A stretch of DNA of 64,000 nucleotides from Macrostomum hystrix (GCA_950097015.1 CATNEN010000003.1:11003501-11067500); one strand, 5' to 3'. Shown: positions 34,601 through 46,529, numbered from the stretch's first letter. Translations and numbers: made by a program. Notes: a model not told the origin generated them from the sequence alone.

Positions 34601-35299
34601 TATACTTATTGAGCCGCCTACAAACACAATTCATAAAAAATTAAAAGAAAAGTTTTGAACGTTGAAAATTATATTATTCCTCTTGTCGTAATTTGTCGCA
34701 AAAGAGAGTTTCCGATTTGTCGGGTTATTTTGCCTTCGGGGTAGAATAATTTCCTCGGCTGTCTTGATTAGCAGGAAATATCCACAGTTTAATCTTTATT
34801 CCAATCAGTTCTTACCTTGTACGGCTTGTAGCCTTGTACTAAACGACAGGTGAAGCTGTCGAAAAAGATCTCTAAAAATATGCTTCACCTCGAGCTCTTT
34901 GCTACAATTCAACTAAGCAAATTTTATTGAATGAGGAGTGCGGAAATAGATATATTTGGTCAGAATGGGATTTAGAGATGAGGCAAGGCTGGAAATCGGA
35001 ATTCCCGTTGAAGACAAGGCTTTAAAAGCAAGGCCAGGGGAATATAATTAGCCAGTCGATTTGTGAGGTTCTTATCTATTTGACTGAACGCCGTCAGTTT
35101 CAGGGCCAACTGTGCCTCTATATATAAGCTATTGAAGATAAGGGTAGGGAGGGATGAGAATGAGGAGAATAATGTTTGTGCCCTAATATGTATTAGGGCA
35201 CTTATGGAATGCCAACTTATACTGTTTATTTTTGGATTGTTTATAACCACCTACACATTACAGCTTTACAACTTGATCTAACATAACCTTCAATCTTTA
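34601..35299. other. Unique sequence with one perfect hairpin
   Basis: No gene found. A perfect 11-bp stem with a 2-base centre lies at 35178-35201 (GTGCCCTAATA/TATTAGGGCAC). Confidence 0.5.
35178..35201. other. Perfect 24-bp palindrome
   Basis: GTGCCCTAATA and TATTAGGGCAC are exact reverse complements around TG. It stands alone in unique DNA about 120 bp before the duplicated block. It could be a relic terminal inverted repeat of a foldback element or a chance palindrome. Confidence 0.9.
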
Positions 35300-35640
35300 G
35301 CAAATTAAAATATTTATATAAAAAACCTGCAAATCATATTTTACGCAAGCTATGTTTAGTACGTTCTTAGATTAGTTCGGCTGGGTTTGTCCGTTTTTTA
35401 TTTTCCGAGTGGAAGAAAATATAACTTTGGAATGTATGTACATACACTGATAGGCCTCTCGATTAGTGTACACTGGGGCAGGAGTTTTTACTTAGGGGAG
35501 GGGCAAGGAATGTACATTTATTTAATGTACTTTGAGCCGCGCAGAAAGTCTATCCGAATTCAAAACAACAAGCCGACCCACCCGCCACCCTATTCCTCCC
35601 GCAGCATCAAACTTGAAAGCTAAAATCGTCAGTGAATTAG
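35300..35640 (+). repeat. Left copy of a ~468-bp-offset tandem duplication
   Basis: Segments such as ATTAGTGTACACTGGGGCAG, GGAGGGGCAA, AATGTAC, TTGAGCCGC and CCTCCCGCAGCATCAAACTT recur about 467-470 bp to the right. This copy includes a second version of the putative 3' splice site of the ankyrin exon but not the exon body, and after the acceptor its frame soon diverges. Confidence 0.8.
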
Positions 35641-35769
35641 GGCATGTATTCGGCCACTTTAGGAGTGCGTACTAATACTTGTCTTTATTTAGAATGTATA
35701 ACCAATTTTATACATTGGTTTAATCACCGTTTATGACTAATTCACTCATCTGTAATTCACTCATCATAA

Positions 35770-36105
35770 CTTTTATTGCTAAAAAAATTAAACAAATATA
35801 CGCTCTTATAAAAAAAACTTGCAAATAGTTTTATTTTAATCTTGTTGTTTTATGTACTTGTAATCCTTCCTTACCACCCAATTGGAAAAAATAGGAATTT
35901 ACATTCACTGATAGGCTTCACTGGGGAACTTATTAGTGTACACTGGGGCAGAAGTTTTTATTTTGGGAGGGGCAAAGAACGTACATTTATATAATGTACA
36001 TTGAGCCGCACGGACAGTCTATCTTAAAAACAACAAGCCGACCCCCTCCACCCCATTCATTCCTCCCGCAGCATCAAACTTGCAAGCAACAATCGTCAGT
36101 GAAAG
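35770..36105 (+). repeat. Right copy of the ~468-bp-offset tandem duplication
   Basis: It matches 35300-35640 with substitutions and a small insertion (CTTCACTGGGGAAC near 35915). This copy runs directly into the ankyrin exon, carrying its acceptor and first ~35 coding bases. Confidence 0.8.
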
Positions 36106-37849
36106 TGGACACTGTGTAGTGCCCAAAGCTTTGTTCCTGCAATATAATCACCAGCTTGCTGCGGGTTCTAGGGAAATGTCATTCCTAGTGCCTCCGTCAG
36201 CCAGCCAGTATGTGCCATCGCAGAGCATCCACTCCATGCCAGACGCTGTGCTATTGGCTCCGCCGGCGCATTCGATGCAGAGCGAGCGTCGAGTCAGCAG
36301 TCCGGAGACTTCGTCAACAGCCGACGCGTCTACGGGAGCGGCCGGCTCCAGTGGCTGCGGTGGTGGCAATACGGGGGCAGCAGGCGGTAGCGGCAGGCGA
36401 GCGCATCATCAGCACCAGACGCCGGAGTTCCTGCTGGTTGTACCAGACACCTGCGGCTCGTCGGTGTCCATGGCTGGCGCTGGTCCGCTTCTACCGCCGG
36501 AGGAGATTGACCGGTTCGAGCGCGCGATCTACGACAACGACGCCGATCTCGTGAAGCTCATTGTTCGCCGACACGCTCTCGGCTTCTATCAGCGTCGGTG
36601 TTCGCCAGCGCCGTCTTCCACAGTTCAGGACGATGCGGTCTCCCGGCTGGCCTTCTCAATTATGACAGACGTCGAAGTGCTGCCAGTGTCCGCTAGTCAG
36701 GCGTTTCTGTTGCGATCGCGCAATAACTCTGCGGTCAGCGATCAGTATTCGTTTTTCACAGACGACGAGCCGACAGGAGGCGACTGCGGCTCTCAGCTGC
36801 CGAGAGGTCGCGGCGCCGTGCTGCGCAACTGTCTGCACACAGCCATCGCCTCGGACTCGTTGGACTGCCTGCACGCGCTGCTGCGTATGGGCTTCGATCC
36901 GAACAGGTGCGGGCAAATTGTCAACTGGCAGCCGTTCACGCGCTGGCTGCAGCAGGAGCTGCGCCGATGCCGGACGCCCGCCCAGCCAGCGACTGACAGC
37001 AACTCGGCGCTGCCGGAGCTCAGCTTCGAGCACTCTTCCAGGATCGAGTCGATGCGCAGAAGCATCTCGGCTGCCCTAGGCGACGCTGACCCCATTGAAC
37101 AGGTGTCCTTTCTGCGTACTCTGGTGCACGCCAAGCCCTACCGCGACCTGCTCTGTGGCTCGCCTCCCATTCTCCTTGCCGCTCTGCTAAACAAGAAGCG
37201 CAGCGTCTCCCTGTTGCTGCGCTACGGTGCGCGCGTTGGTGTACACGACTGTCTGCACAATTCTGCTCTTCACCTGGCCGTGTTCGGCCTGCCAGAGTCC
37301 ACCAGCGTTCTGCGCCTCCTGCTAGCCAACGGCGCCTCTCCGACCTACCGCAACTGGCTGGGAATCAGCCCGGCAGCTGTTGACGGCTCCGCGCTGCGCC
37401 AGGAATCCCAGCTACTCATCAGGGCCGCGTTGAGCTTCTCATTCACGCCAAAATCTGCTCCGGGCGGCTCTGGCGGCCGGCGCAAGAACCAGCAGCAGCA
37501 GCAACTGCAGCAACATCAGCAGCAGCAGCAGCAACAACAAAAGTCTGCCAGCGGTGCCGCTCATCAGAAGCGGTCGCGATGGCAGGCAGCAACCAAATTG
37601 GCAAAAGAACGCGGTTTTCTAGGAAAATCGGCAGCTGCGGTGGCCGGCTCCGAGAGGAGCGAATCGGTGAGCATGTCGATGACCGACTCGGAGGCGCCTG
37701 GTGTTTCGATTGTCACCTCAACTGGACCGTGTGCCAACTCCGCGACACTCACATCGGCTACGGCTGCGGCTACGGCGGCTGCAGCCGCGGCCGCTATCGC
37801 CTCCTCCGGTGCCGCCAGTTCGAAAATCTTCCCAAATCAGTCCGTTGAA
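36072..37849 (+). CDS. Ankyrin-repeat protein, large exon
   Basis: About 592 codons are open, starting after a pyrimidine-rich acceptor (CCTCCCGCAG, 36071) and ending at a strong donor (GAA|GTGAGT, 37849). The first ATG is at 36176; an upstream exon is likely because the frame is open at the acceptor. After a Ser/Gly-rich start the protein has RFERAIYDNDADLVKLIVRR, then CLHTAIASDSLDCLHALLRM with GFDPN, an insertion, PPILLAALLNKKRSVSLLLR with YGARV, and HNSALHLAVFG followed by LRLLLANGASP. These are ankyrin helix pairs (xLHxA...LLxxGAxP), so a protein-binding scaffold is likely. The C-terminal part has a polyGln stretch (37490-37541), basic residues and a poly-Ala tract (37755-37800). It is strongly GC-rich in third positions, unlike its surroundings. 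I do not recognise the specific ortholog. Confidence 0.8.
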
Positions 37850-37879
37850 GTGAGTTGCCTTTGGTGATCAGCTTGGATA

Positions 37880-38975
37880 GATTAGTAACTTAGTAGTACC
37901 TTAGTACCTTTCGGATTCCAGATTGAGTATTTGGAATACATTCCAGTTGAAATATTTGGGCAGATTCCAGACAGTTTTTGCCGGATTCTATAGGTGTTTT
38001 GGGCGGATTCTATAGGTGTTTTGAGCGGATTCTATAGGTGTTTTGAGCGGATTTTATAGGTGTTTTGGGCAGATTCCAGATTGAGCATTTTGGGCCGATT
38101 CCAGATTGAGTATTTTGGGCAGATTCCAGATTGAGTATTTTACGCAGATTCCAGAGTGAGTATTTTAGGCAGATTCCAGATTGAGTATTTTAGGCAGATT
38201 CCAGATTGAGTATTTTACGCAGATTCCAGAGTGAGTATTTTAGGCAGATTCCAGATTGAGTATTTTAGGCAGATTCCAGATTGAGCATTTTGGGCAGATT
38301 CCAGATTGAGTAATTTAGGCAGATTCCAGATTGTGTATTTTAGGCAGATTCCAGAGTGAGTATTTTGGGCAGATTCCAGATTGAGTTTTTTGGGCAGATT
38401 CCAGATTGAGTTTTTTGGGCAGATTCCAGATTGAGTATTTCGGGCAGATTCCAGATTGAGTATTTTGGGCAGATTCCAGATTGAGTAATTTAGGCAGATT
38501 CCAGAGTGAGTATTTTGGGCAGATTCCAGATTGAGTATTTTACGCAGATTCCAGATTGAGCATTTTGGGCAGATTCCAGATTGAGTAATTTAGGCAGATT
38601 CCAGATTGTGTATTTTAGGCAGATTCCAGAGTGAGTATTTTGGGCAGATTCCAGATTGAGTTTTTGGGCAGATTCCAGATTGAGTAAATTAGGCAGATTC
38701 CAGATTGTGTATTTTGGGCAGATTCCAGATTGTGTATTTTAGGCAGATTCCAGAGTGAGTATTTTGGGCAGATTCCAGATTGAGTTTTTTGGGCAGATTC
38801 CAGATTGAGTTTTTTGGGCAGATTCCAGATTGTGTATTTTAGGCAGATTCCAGAGTGAGTATTTTGGCAGATTCCAGATTGAGTTTTTTGGGCAGATTCC
38901 AGATTGAGTTTTTTGGGCAGATTCCAGATTGAGTAATTTAGGCAGATTCCAGATTGAATATTTTGGAATCCCAGG
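37880..38975. repeat. 25-bp minisatellite, about 42 copies
   Basis: The unit contains GGGCAGATTCCAGATTGAGT followed by ATTTT. The left edge is a different 22-bp variant (CGGATTCTATAGGTGTTTTG, four copies). Variants TACGCAG, GAGTGAG and TTGTGTA appear in the same order twice (38085-38345 and later), indicating block duplication. It starts only 30 bp after the ankyrin exon donor. Confidence 0.92.
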
Positions 38976-39519
38976 TTTGAGAAGTATCTAGATTAAGTAA
39001 TTGCTGCGATTCCAAGCCTGGATAGCTTCTATTTTACAATTACATAATTAGTAGAGCATTTAGTGACATCAAAACATAACCCAACACATTGCAATCGCAA
39101 CCGGCTTATAAATTTGTCACTTTAGTTGTCATGCTAGCTAGAGCGGTAGCAAGCACTGAATACTGATAGTCTGGTTTGTGATATGATTGACTATGATGCC
39201 AAAAGATTGCGGTGTGGATATAAATTAATTAGTTTAGCATGCCCAGTTTCGCACATGTTTGCTGAAATAAGCTACATATATAACTAAATCAATATCATCT
39301 GAGACTCTATGTTTGCTACAGCCCGTTGGCATTTGCCTAGTGAGTTTAGAGACATCGCGCTGCAATATGTACTCAATAATTGAATTTCTATCTTTACTAG
39401 CACTTTAGAAGCATGCGACAGTCTCTGTGACTGACTGATACATAGAATTGACACTAGATTGCACATTGTGCCAGTGATAGGATACATAAAGGCTAGTGTT
39501 TATGGTGCTTCTGTTGCTC

Positions 39520-40310
39520 TACTCCATATCTACCAATCTAAACCAATATAGATATATACCAATCTACCCCATCTTCTACCAATCTACCCCATTTTCTACC
39601 AATCTACCCCATCTTCTACCAATCTACCCAATCTTCTACCAATCTACCCAATCTTCTACCAATCTACCCCATCTTCTACCAATCTACCCAATCTTCTACC
39701 AATCTACCCCATCTTCTACCAATCTACCCCATTTTCTACCAATCTACGCCATCTTCTACCAATCTACCCAATCTTCTACCAATCTACCCCATTTTCTACC
39801 AATCTACGCCATCTTCTACCAATCTACCCCATCTTCTACCAGTCTAGCCAATCTTCTATTAATCTACCCCATATTCTAATAATCTTCCCTATCTTTTACA
39901 AATCTACCCCATTTTTTACCTGTCTACCACATCTTTTACCAAAGTACCCCATATTTTAATAATCTACTCCATCTTGTACCAATCTACCCCATCCTCTACT
40001 AATCTACCAAATCTTCTACCAATCTACCCCATTTTCTACCAATCTACCCCATCTTCTACCAATCTACCCCATCTTCTACCAATCTACCCCATTTTCTACC
40101 AATCTACCCCATCTTCTACCAATCTACCCCATCTTCTACCAATCTACCCCATTTTCTACCAATCTACCCCATTTTCTACCAATCTACCCCATCTTCTACC
40201 AATCTACCCCATCTTCTACCAATCTACCCCATTTTCTACCAATCTACCCCATCTTCTACCAATCTACCCAATCTTCTACGTCTCAACCTGGCCTTCTACA
40301 TCCTATTTAC
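39520..40310. repeat. 20-bp minisatellite (AATCTACCCCATCTTCTACC), about 38 copies
   Basis: The unit is AATCTACCCCATCTTCTACC, with TTTTCTACC and CCAATCTTC variants. The middle (39840-39975) is diverged, separating two cleaner halves. Confidence 0.95.
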
Positions 40311-40889
40311 ATCTCCTGATGACCTCTAAATCTGTCTCAACCAGTGTTAAAGAGTAATTTTTGAAATGAAATACAGAACAAAATTCCAGTAAATAGCCAC
40401 TTTAAAAAACAACATAGAAAATCAACCGAGATTTGCTGTTTTTCGAGTAATAATTTTCACAGATGTGTTGTTTCAAAAAAAATATAATTAATGTGCTCTA
40501 GAAACCGAACATTTATGAAAGTCAAAAAGTTCATAAAAAGGATTTCGCCTATAAAATAGATTTAGGGCTACTGTATACCTCGTAGGTTTTGAGTAGACTT
40601 TGAGGATCTGGGATGTGTTGGAGAATTTATTACTCTGCTCGTATAGAATTAACTGCAAGAGAGGCAACCAGGCGACAATGTTAAATAATTAAATATGTAA
40701 ACACGCCTATGGCTAAAACTGCTTTGGAAGAATTGGAATATAATTGGAATAATTATTATGTTTCCAGAATTTCCAGGGTTATTGTAGCCTAGTGATTGGA
40801 TCTCCTTCACATTAGCTTTAGTTTAGTTAGCTGCAGAATCGCGACTTTAGGATCAGATGGGGGACGGTTTCGGGTGGAATAGGCGGCCT

Positions 40890-41485
40890 CCCTAACTTTT
40901 AGGATTTGGTTTTCGGATAATCTGGATTTCAATGAATTTGAGAGTTTTGGGAATAGGATTTTAAGTAAAATAGGATTTTCGAAAACGAAAATTTCAGATA
41001 ATTTGGATTTCGAGCAAATGTAATATTAGTGAGTCGGTTTTTGAAGAATTAGAATTTCATAGTATTAGGATTTTACTAGAATTGGGATTTCATAGTATTG
41101 GGATTTCGTAGAATTGGGATTTCGTAGAATTGGTTTTTCGTAGAATTGGTTTTTCGTAGAATTGGTTTTTCGTAGAATTGGGATTTCGTAGAATTGGGAT
41201 TTCGTAGAATTGGGATTTCATAGAAGTGGTTTTTCGTAGAATTGGGATTTCGTAGAAGTGTGATTTCGTAGAATTGAATTTCATCGAATTAGGATTTTGA
41301 ACAATTGGGATTTCGTAGAATAGGGATTTCATAGAACTTGGATTTCGTAGAATTGAATTTCATCGAGTTAGGATTTTGAAGAATTGGGATTTCGTAGAAT
41401 TGGGATTTCATAGAATTTGGATTTCGTAGAATTTGGATTTCGTAGAAATGGGATTTTGGATTACGAAGAACCCTGGATTCCAAAT
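40890..41485. repeat. 16-bp minisatellite (GAATTGGGATTTCGTA), about 33 copies
   Basis: Diverged left edge (40900-41080), cleaner centre with GGGATTTCGTAGAATT and TTTTTCGTAGAATTGG variants. It shares the GAATTGGGATTTC core and the 16-bp period with the array at 22905. Confidence 0.9.
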
Positions 41486-42449
41486 CGGTATATGATGGAA
41501 TTGAGCTTTTGCAGAACTGTGATTCTGAGAAATCTTTATTCCTGACAATCAGGTCGTCTACAAATCTACTTCAAATATCTAATGTCACCTGACAGTTCTG
41601 AGCCTACGTATAGGCTCAGTGTGAGTGTCAATTTTTAGTTCAGTTCATTGTGAACTCGTCTCTAGGCCAACACTGAAGCCTGCTGTTCTCACAAACTCAG
41701 GAAAACCGAGTTGATTGTTTGCCAAAACCCACACGCGCCCACACGATACAGACTTTAGTTTGTTCCCTACCAACCAGCCAACCGTTTGCTTTGATGAAGA
41801 ATCCAATGTATGCTCTAGCCACGCATTCGCTTAAGATAGCCTTCGAGAAGAACTTTTTTGTACCCTCTGTGTTTTCTCCTGTTTTATCCTTTATCCATTC
41901 TCTGCCTCCATCTGCTAGAGACAGAGTCCCACAGCGACTATATGGACTAAATTATTTATCCCATCTACACCACCAAAAGCCACTGTTCCCATTCTAAACG
42001 CGATACAGGCTTGTAAGTCGTTAGAATTCCCCTATTCTCTCTCTCTCTCTCCCTCTCTCCCACCCTCAGCTGTTGGTAGCCAAAAAAATTTAAATTGTTA
42101 ATCCGAAACCAATGTCAAGAGTTACAGCCTTGTTTATGAATGTTTCCCTCTCCCTCTCTATAAATATAGGTTGTAAATGTACCAGTATAATCCCCTTCTA
42201 GTGTCCTCTTGCGTGTAATGAGCTAATTCTACTGCGTATAGTGTTGGATGCGTGTGGCCTCACAGCTACCGCGTAGAAAATTACATTCAGATATTGGCTA
42301 GGGTCATTTATAATTTAACTTCTGCCAGCCCTTGTCCATCGATTAGCTTTCTTCATTTAGCTTCTCACTTATTGGCACTTATTTTCTCTCAACTACAATG
42401 ACTCCAAGGTCTATTCTCCATCACTATTTTCTTATCTAATAGCTCTCTA

Positions 42450-43575
42450 CTCCATCAGTTTCCTCTCCTCTCCTATCCACTCCTCTCCTCTTCTCTCCTC
42501 TCCTATCCACCCCTCTCCTCTCCTCTCCTCTCCTCTCCTATCCACCCCTCTCCTCTCCTCTCCTCTCCTCTCATCTCCTCTCCTCTCCTCTCCTCTTCTC
42601 TCCTCTCCTATCCACCCCTCTCCTCTTCTCTCCTCTCCTATCAACCCCTCTCCTCTCCTCTCCTCTCCTCTCCTCTCCTCTCCACTCCTCTCCTCTTCTC
42701 TCCTCTCCTATCCACCCCTCTCCTCTTCTCTCCTCTCCTATCCACTCCTCTCCTCTTCTCTCCTCTCCTATCCACCCCTCTCCTCTTCTCTCCTCTCCTC
42801 TCCTCTCCTCTCCTCTCCTCTCCTCTCCTCTTCTCTCCTCTCCTCTCCACCCCTCTCCTCTCCTCTCCTCTCCTATCCACCCCTCTCCTATCCACCCCTC
42901 TCCTCTCCTCTCCTCTCCTCTCCTCTCCTCTCCTATCCTCTCCTCTCCTCTCCTCTCCTCTCCTCTCCTCTCCTCTCCTCTCCTATCCTCTCCTATCCAC
43001 TCCTCTCCTCTCCTATCCACTCCTCTCCTCTCCTCTCCTATCCACTCCTCTCCTCTCCTATCCACTCCTCTCCTCTCCTATCCACTCCTCTTCTCTCCTA
43101 TCCACTCCTCTCCTCTCCTCTCCTCTCCTCTCCTCTCCTCTCCTCTTCTCTCCTCTCCTATCCACCCCTCTCCTCTTCTCTCCTCTCCTATCCACCCCTC
43201 TCCTCTCCTCTCCTCTCCTCTCCTCTCCTCTCCACTCCTCTCCTCTTCTCTCCTCTCCTATCCACCCCTCTCCTCTTCTCTCCTCTCCTATCCACTCCTC
43301 TCCTCTTCTCTCCTCTCCTATCCACCCCTCTCCTCTCCTCTCCTCTCCTCTCCTCTCCTCTCCTCTCCTATCCTCTCCTATCCACTCCTCTCCTCTCCTA
43401 TCCACTCCTCTCCTCTCCTCTCCTATCCACTCCTCTCCTCTCCTATCCACTCCTCTCCTCTCCTATCCACTCCTCTTCTCTCCTATCCACTCCTCTCCTC
43501 TCCTCTCCTCTCCTCTCCTCTCCTCTCCTCTCCTCACCTCTCCTCTCCTCTCCTATCCACTCCTATCCACTCTGC
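42450..43575. repeat. (CTCCT)n pyrimidine-strand array with ATCCAC interruptions
   Basis: Over 1.1 kb of CTCCT units broken by CTATCCAC and CTTCTCT variants. Blocks of several hundred bases repeat (for example 42600-42780 resembles 43140-43320; 42950-43110 resembles 43370-43490). It is almost pure pyrimidine on the plus strand. Translations on the minus strand (Arg-Arg-Gly-Glu-Glu) are not genes. Confidence 0.95.
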
Positions 43576-44079
43576 AATCCTAAAAAATCGTTTATAATTT
43601 CTCATTCTTACTCAATCTATCTTCTGCCATTGGAGTTTTGGGCTTAGATTCGTAAAAAATTGTACAGCACATGCATACGACGCATTATATTGTAAAATAT
43701 AAATCTAATTTTAATAATATATAAAGTCCGACACCAATTTTGATTCGTGACCCGATCCGCGAAACCCATAAAGCAGCACTGGGGCTGGTGTCGCGACCAC
43801 ACCCAAAATTACTGTCTTCAACTCCGCGGTCACCTGGTTCACCTGAACTGATCGCATCTTCTGTCTCTTTATCCCATTTTTTTATCACTTCACTTCTCGT
43901 CAGGCGAAATGTGAGTTGATTCGCTGAACTTTTAGAGATGGGTTACTCATGATCCATTACCCATGATTTATTCTGATTCGCTGCTTGAAGGGAAAAATAT
44001 AAATTGGAATCGTTTTTTTAGGTTCGAATTTCATTTTTTATGCTTTTATATCTGCCCGTTTTATCTATGAAAAAGCTGA

Positions 44080-44515
44080 AAGAATTGTAGCCTTGCAGTT
44101 AGACCTTTGGAGGTCGGAGGTTCGATTCTTGACTCCACTGAGAACAATTGTCTCCTTTAGCAAGGCACTACATAACTCCTCTCCTATCCACTCCTCTCCT
44201 ATCCACTCCTCTCCTCTCCTCTCCTATCCACTCCTCTCCTCTCCTCTCCTCTCCTCTCCTCTCCTCTCCTCTCCTCTCCTCTCCTCTCCTATCCTCTCCT
44301 CTCCTCTCCTCTCCTCTCCTCTCCTCTCCTCTCCTCTCCTCTCCTATCCTCTCCTCTCCTCTCCTATCCTCTCCTCTCCTCTCCTATCCACTCCTCTCCT
44401 CTCCTCTCCTCTGCGCTGCTTCAGTTCAGCATCAGCTGGGGTTGTTGAGGGCGGGTGTGGCGTCCCCCCAGTCCATGGACTGAACAGCCGTATGCACGCA
44501 ACCTTCATAATATAT
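44080..44515 (+). mobile_element. tRNA-like SINE (SINE-B) split by a CTCCT array
   Basis: The head at about 44086-44135 reads TTGTAGCCTTGCAGTTAGAC then GGAGGTCGGAGGTTCGATTC, giving A- and B-box-like segments. CTCCTTTAGCAAGGCACTAC follows, then the CTCCT expansion (44178-44412), then a tail with GTCCCCCCAGTCCATGGACTG and CAGCCGTATGCA. A matching tail occurs at 28832-28862. CAGTCCATGGACTG in the tail is a perfect 14-bp palindrome. A possible A-box relic of the same family lies at 40788-40820. Confidence 0.55.
44178..44412. repeat. (CTCCT)n array inside SINE-B
   Basis: About 45 CTCCT units with CTATC variants, sharing unit and ATCCACTCCT variants with 42450-43575, 1 kb upstream. Confidence 0.95.
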
Positions 44516-45069
44516 TTTATTTTTTTGTGCCTAAATAAAGTTAGAAACGATAACAGTTCAGTGAACAAACAAAGCTGAGGAACACCTAATATAGCTTTAA
44601 TACAAACCCGGCAATAGATGAAATCCGCCATAACCTATATGCCTACACAGGTTCGCTGAAGCATATTTAGGCTAGGCAATTTCCTGTTCATACAGTTGAA
44701 TAGCAAGCTGGAGCTGTGCCTTTTAAAATACCAGTTCCCAGGTCTCGGTTTGATGAGCCTGACTCTGACTGACCCAGCGAATACTTCCCATCAATCGTTC
44801 TATTTCATAATCTGCCTTCGATTTTGCCACAAATATCCGATTTCTCTATCAATTTCCGATAATATATCTACCAGGACTACATCTGTGCAATATCCAGGGA
44901 CCCGTATGTCCGGATTCCTATAGTAACTGGGCCACAACTAACAATGAGGGATACAGGAAATAATTTGCATCGAGTGCTCTCCTCAGCTTCATTCTCATTG
45001 GCTACAATGCTACACTTTGATTGATAGATTGCGACCCCCGATACATGTGCTTCTTCTTCTGTTGAGTCT

Positions 45070-45250
45070 GCTCTTCTCTCCCCTCCTCTCCTCTCCTCTC
45101 CTCTCCTCTCCTCTCCTCTCCTCTTCTCCTCTCCTCCCTTCTCCTCTCCTCTCCTCTCCTCTCCTCTCCTCTCCTCTCCTCTCCTCTCCTCTCCTCTCCT
45201 CTCCTCTTCTCCTCTCCTCCCTTCTCCTCTCCTCTCCTCTCCTTTACTCT
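45070..45250. repeat. (CTCCT)n array
   Basis: About 35 units, interrupted twice by the same CTTCTCCTCTCCTCCCTT block (near 45122 and 45205), a sign of internal duplication. Confidence 0.95.
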
Positions 45251-45649
45251 TTTCATCTCATCTTATTTTATTAGCCCAAACGACGTTTAAAAGGCACTTT
45301 TCTGATTACTCTCTTTTACTTCCACTCTTAAACTGAGCCGAAATTGTTTACGGGTACTTATTTTGAGCACTTTACTCATCCTTTGAGTCCTCAGTTAGGC
45401 CTGTCTGTTTTACTTTGAACGGCTGGCACGTTTTGAGATTCTGATGGGCGAGTAACAAGAAAACTGAAAAAAACAAAGCAAAGAGACTGACACGGTAAAA
45501 TAACATACCTAATATTCTCTTTGCACCCTAATGGCTGTAAATTAATTAAAGATAAATTACGAAATGTTTTCTAGAAGATTATCCAAGAACATAATTGATT
45601 AACTTACTGTAGCCTCAAAAAGCTAATCTTGTCCATACGCTCGTTTTTC

Positions 45650-45835
45650 TTCCACTTTTTTCCCATATATTCTCCCCTCTCTTCTACCCATCTCCTCCCC
45701 TCTCTCCTCACCTCTCTTCTCCCCTCTCTTCTCCCCTCTCTTCTCCCCTCTCTTCCCCTCTCTTCCCCTCTCTCCTCCCCTCTCTTCTCCCCACTCTTCT
45801 CCCCTCTCTTCTACCCTGTCTTCTACCATCTCTTC
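45650..45835. repeat. CT-rich repeat (CTCTCTTCTCCCC), about 13 copies
   Basis: A 12-14-bp pyrimidine repeat, more diverged than the CTCCT arrays. Likely a related pyrimidine tract. Confidence 0.85.
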
Positions 45836-46193
45836 GTTTGTAATTACTCGTGATGGAAAGTTTCTACAATTTTTTTAATAAAATAGCATCGGGATTTGTA
45901 GATTGTCTGAAAATCAATTTACTTAAATTCGTAAATAATTTTTTTAGCAGTCCAGAAATCTGCTTTAAACTTTAACAAATTGTTGTGCCACCTTTTTGTT
46001 AAATAATAAGTTAATTGTCTTTAATACACTACTTGTATGACACGAGTAGCATCGTGAAAAAAACATGTCAGAATTTTATGCGCTGCAAAAAAATAAATAA
46101 TATTAATAGCTTTATAATACGAGCGTATTTTCCGCTGACCACTCAGCACGCGCAATAAAATATTTCAGCAATTTTTGCCTTTCATTTTGCCAG

Positions 46194-46266
46194 GTACCAG
46201 CGCATAGTTGCTACATCGATTCCAGACACATTTTCAGCCTAAGCATTCAGGGCAACGCTCAGCTTG
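46194..46266 (+). CDS. Candidate 73-nt exon of the ankyrin gene
   Basis: The acceptor CATTTTGCCAG and the donor CTTG|GTAAGA are both good. The upstream exon ends in phase 0, and in that frame this exon is open for 24 codons (VPAHSCYIDSRHIFSLSIQG, NAQL) plus one base. Its 1-nt remainder fits either the GC-ATG exon at 49231, making one gene with the downstream protein, or a candidate exon at 48460. Support is signal and phase only; no family match. Confidence 0.45.
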
Positions 46267-46529
46267 GTAAGACTTGTGACAAAAATTTTGTTTAAATCAG
46301 TTTGATTTCAGCTTTTTAAAACTGCCCATTGTAAATCATGCTTTTTCTGTTAATCTCTATTAAAATCTTTTTTAGCCGCTTTGAAGTTAAAAAATTCTAG
46401 AATATAAAATCGTGAGCTGTAGTTTAGCGATGATAAAACTGTGCAAGTTATTAAATATTAGACTACTGGAATATTAAAAAAGGTATCAAACATATGATGG
46501 GAAACGGATTGGAGAATATCCCTGACCAG

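Larger units (their letters stand above)
37850..46193 (+). other. Proposed 8.3-kb intron of the ankyrin gene, packed with repeats
   Basis: It runs from GTGAGT after 37849 to TTTTGCCAG at 46193. It contains the arrays at 37880, 39520, 40890, 42450, 44178, 45070 and 45650. The unique segments 38976-39519, 40311-40889, 41486-42449, 43576-44074, 44511-45069, 45251-45649 and 45836-46193 hold no recognised gene. Confidence 0.45.
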
